Shown: positions 35,809 through 36,613 of the stretch, piece by piece
Layout of the letters: every line of letters begins with the position of its first letter
Position numbering within the stretch: position 1 is the stretch's first letter
Origin: a virus
Strand: one strand, 5' to 3'
Length of the DNA stretch: 36,613 nucleotides
IMG/VR virus record: IMGVR_UViG_3300020125_000104
Span: 1 to 36,613 of that record
The notes under the pieces: generated by a model
Databases searched by the model: none
Told to the model about the DNA's origin: nothing
The model's input: only the letters and a program-made list of their open reading frames with translations
Program-made: the position numbers and the translations under genes

Positions 35809-36613
35809 CACGGCTCGATCACCAGCAGCCTCGTGGTCGCGTGCATCGAGGTTAGATGCACCGTCTGCGCCGAGGTGGTCAGCACCGGCTGGTCGAAGCT
35901 GGCGTTGGGCCGGATTTCGTATTCGGTCACGCGCGCAGGCGCGGTGCCGAAGGTGACCGTCACCTCCCGCTCGTCACCCTCCGGCTCGATCTGCTCGTTG
36001 TAGACGAACAGCAGGAAATCGCCGTTGCTGCGCTGGAATAGCTGATGCTGCGTGCCGCTGTTTGGCGACGCCTCGTTGATCGGCCCATGCCCGCCCTCGA
36101 CGCGATAGTCCAGCTTGCCGGGTTGGAACGTGCGTGCGTTGGCGCCGCGATCGCCGGCCAGCGTGTGCATCGCCCGCATCGCATAGGCCGAGGGGCGGGG
36201 GTTGTTGGCATCCTTGGGGAAGAACCCGCACGGATGGTGCGTGCCATAGTCGAACAGCGGATACCACATCAGGGAATGCAACTTCAGCCGCCACGCCGAC
36301 AGCATGAACCAGGGGGTGTAGTAGCCATCCAGATGGTCGTCGGTGCCGTTGACGCCATACAAGGTGGTCTGCCACTCGGTCATGCTGATCGGCTTGTCGC
36401 TGCCGTAGGCTTTGCGCAGCCCGATCACGACATCATCGAAGCAGCCGTCGCGGTTGGCGCCCGCATCGAGGTCGCAGACGTTGGGCGGATAGAAGTGCCC
36501 GGCGATGATGTCCATGCGCTCGTTTAGGTAAGCGATGTCCTCAGCCGAGCAGTAGCCGGGCGAGATGTAACCCTCAGGCACCGGCAGGCCGTAGACGATG
36601 GACGGACCCAACA
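35808..36613 (-). CDS. Partial glycoside-hydrolase-like protein (5' end outside window)
   Basis: 267 or more residues visible, open to the right edge. A TIM-barrel-like end is seen: MDIIAGHFYPPNVCDLDAG, ISMTEWQTTLYG (Glu as likely catalytic acid/nucleophile), WRLKLHSLMWYPLFDYGT and PRPSAYAMRAMHTLAGD, then a beta-sandwich tail. This is the layout of clan-A glycosidases such as GH5 or GH39. No signal peptide can be judged. It is placed at the head of the early operon rather than with virion genes, which is unusual, so it may act on intracellular or released glycan, or have been acquired as a moron. Confidence 0.68.
   Translation of the reverse strand, partial: LGPSIVYGLPVPEGYISPGYCSAEDIAYLNERMDIIAGHFYPPNVCDLDAGANRDGCFDDVVIGLRKAYGSDKPISMTEWQTTLYGVNGTDDHLDGYYTPWFMLSAWRLKLHSLMWYPLFDYGTHHPCGFFPKDANNPRPSAYAMRAMHTLAGDRGANARTFQPGKLDYRVEGGHGPINEASPNSGTQHQLFQRSNGDFLLFVYNEQIEPEGDEREVTVTFGTAPARVTEYEIRPNASFDQPVLTTSAQTVHLTSMHATTRLLVIEP

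Noticed and set aside
1-36613. Integrase, attachment site, tRNA, CRISPR array
   Set aside because: Looked for integrase-like motifs, tRNA T-loop sequences and regularly spaced repeats by eye; none seen. This does not rule out genes beyond the window.

Overview
The window is a GC-rich fragment of a tailed, short-tailed (podovirus-like) phage or prophage, cut at both ends. The evidence for a podovirus is a large P22/SU10-type portal, an SU10-family major capsid protein, a gp11-like head-tail adaptor, a beta-propeller-like nozzle protein, two internal ejection proteins (one with a lytic transglycosylase domain), and the absence of a tape measure, sheath or baseplate. An alphaproteobacterial host is suggested by a GcrA-like regulator (GcrA is an alphaproteobacterial cell-cycle factor) and by a promoter matching the alphaproteobacterial consensus (CTTGAC, 17 bases, CTATAT). 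No integrase, repressor, tRNA, CRISPR array or DNA polymerase is visible, so lifestyle is undecided.

Left arm, + strand (1-3777): a partial zinc-knuckle protein, a small gene, a Gp157-family protein and a probable single-strand annealing protein form a recombination module. A membrane protein and an HTH protein follow. A 170-base regulatory gap then holds a perfect inverted repeat and a promoter for a 42-residue ribbon-helix-helix gene. The arm ends with a lipoprotein and two one-helix membrane proteins, running tail-to-tail into the late genes.

Late operon, - strand (31544 down to 3707, transcribed right to left): first gene of unknown function, TerS-like, small gene, TerL, HNH, two small genes, portal, two small genes, scaffold, two small genes, BPSL0067-type putative endolysin, holin-like protein, major capsid protein with its own predicted promoter and structured leader, decoration-like proteins, zinc-ribbon peptide, adaptor, tail protein, a set of fibres, nozzle, small virion genes, and the ejection proteins. 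Most neighbours overlap by 1 to 10 bases (ATGA, TGATG, GTGA), implying translational coupling along about 28 kb.

Right arm, - strand (36613 down to 31770): a partial glycosidase-like protein, small zinc protein, GcrA-like regulator, methyltransferase-like protein, small genes, a VRR-NUC nuclease and a RepA-like helicase form an early/replication operon. A 225-base gap separates it from the late operon. This gap carries nine copies of GGAACG and a long hairpin, and is the most striking non-coding element here: a candidate packaging site, origin or late-gene switch.

A recurring theme in the virion genes is unusual metal-ligand chemistry: a HiPIP-like four-cysteine motif on a fibre, seven cysteines in 38 residues of the adaptor, and six HxH motifs in the collar fibre.
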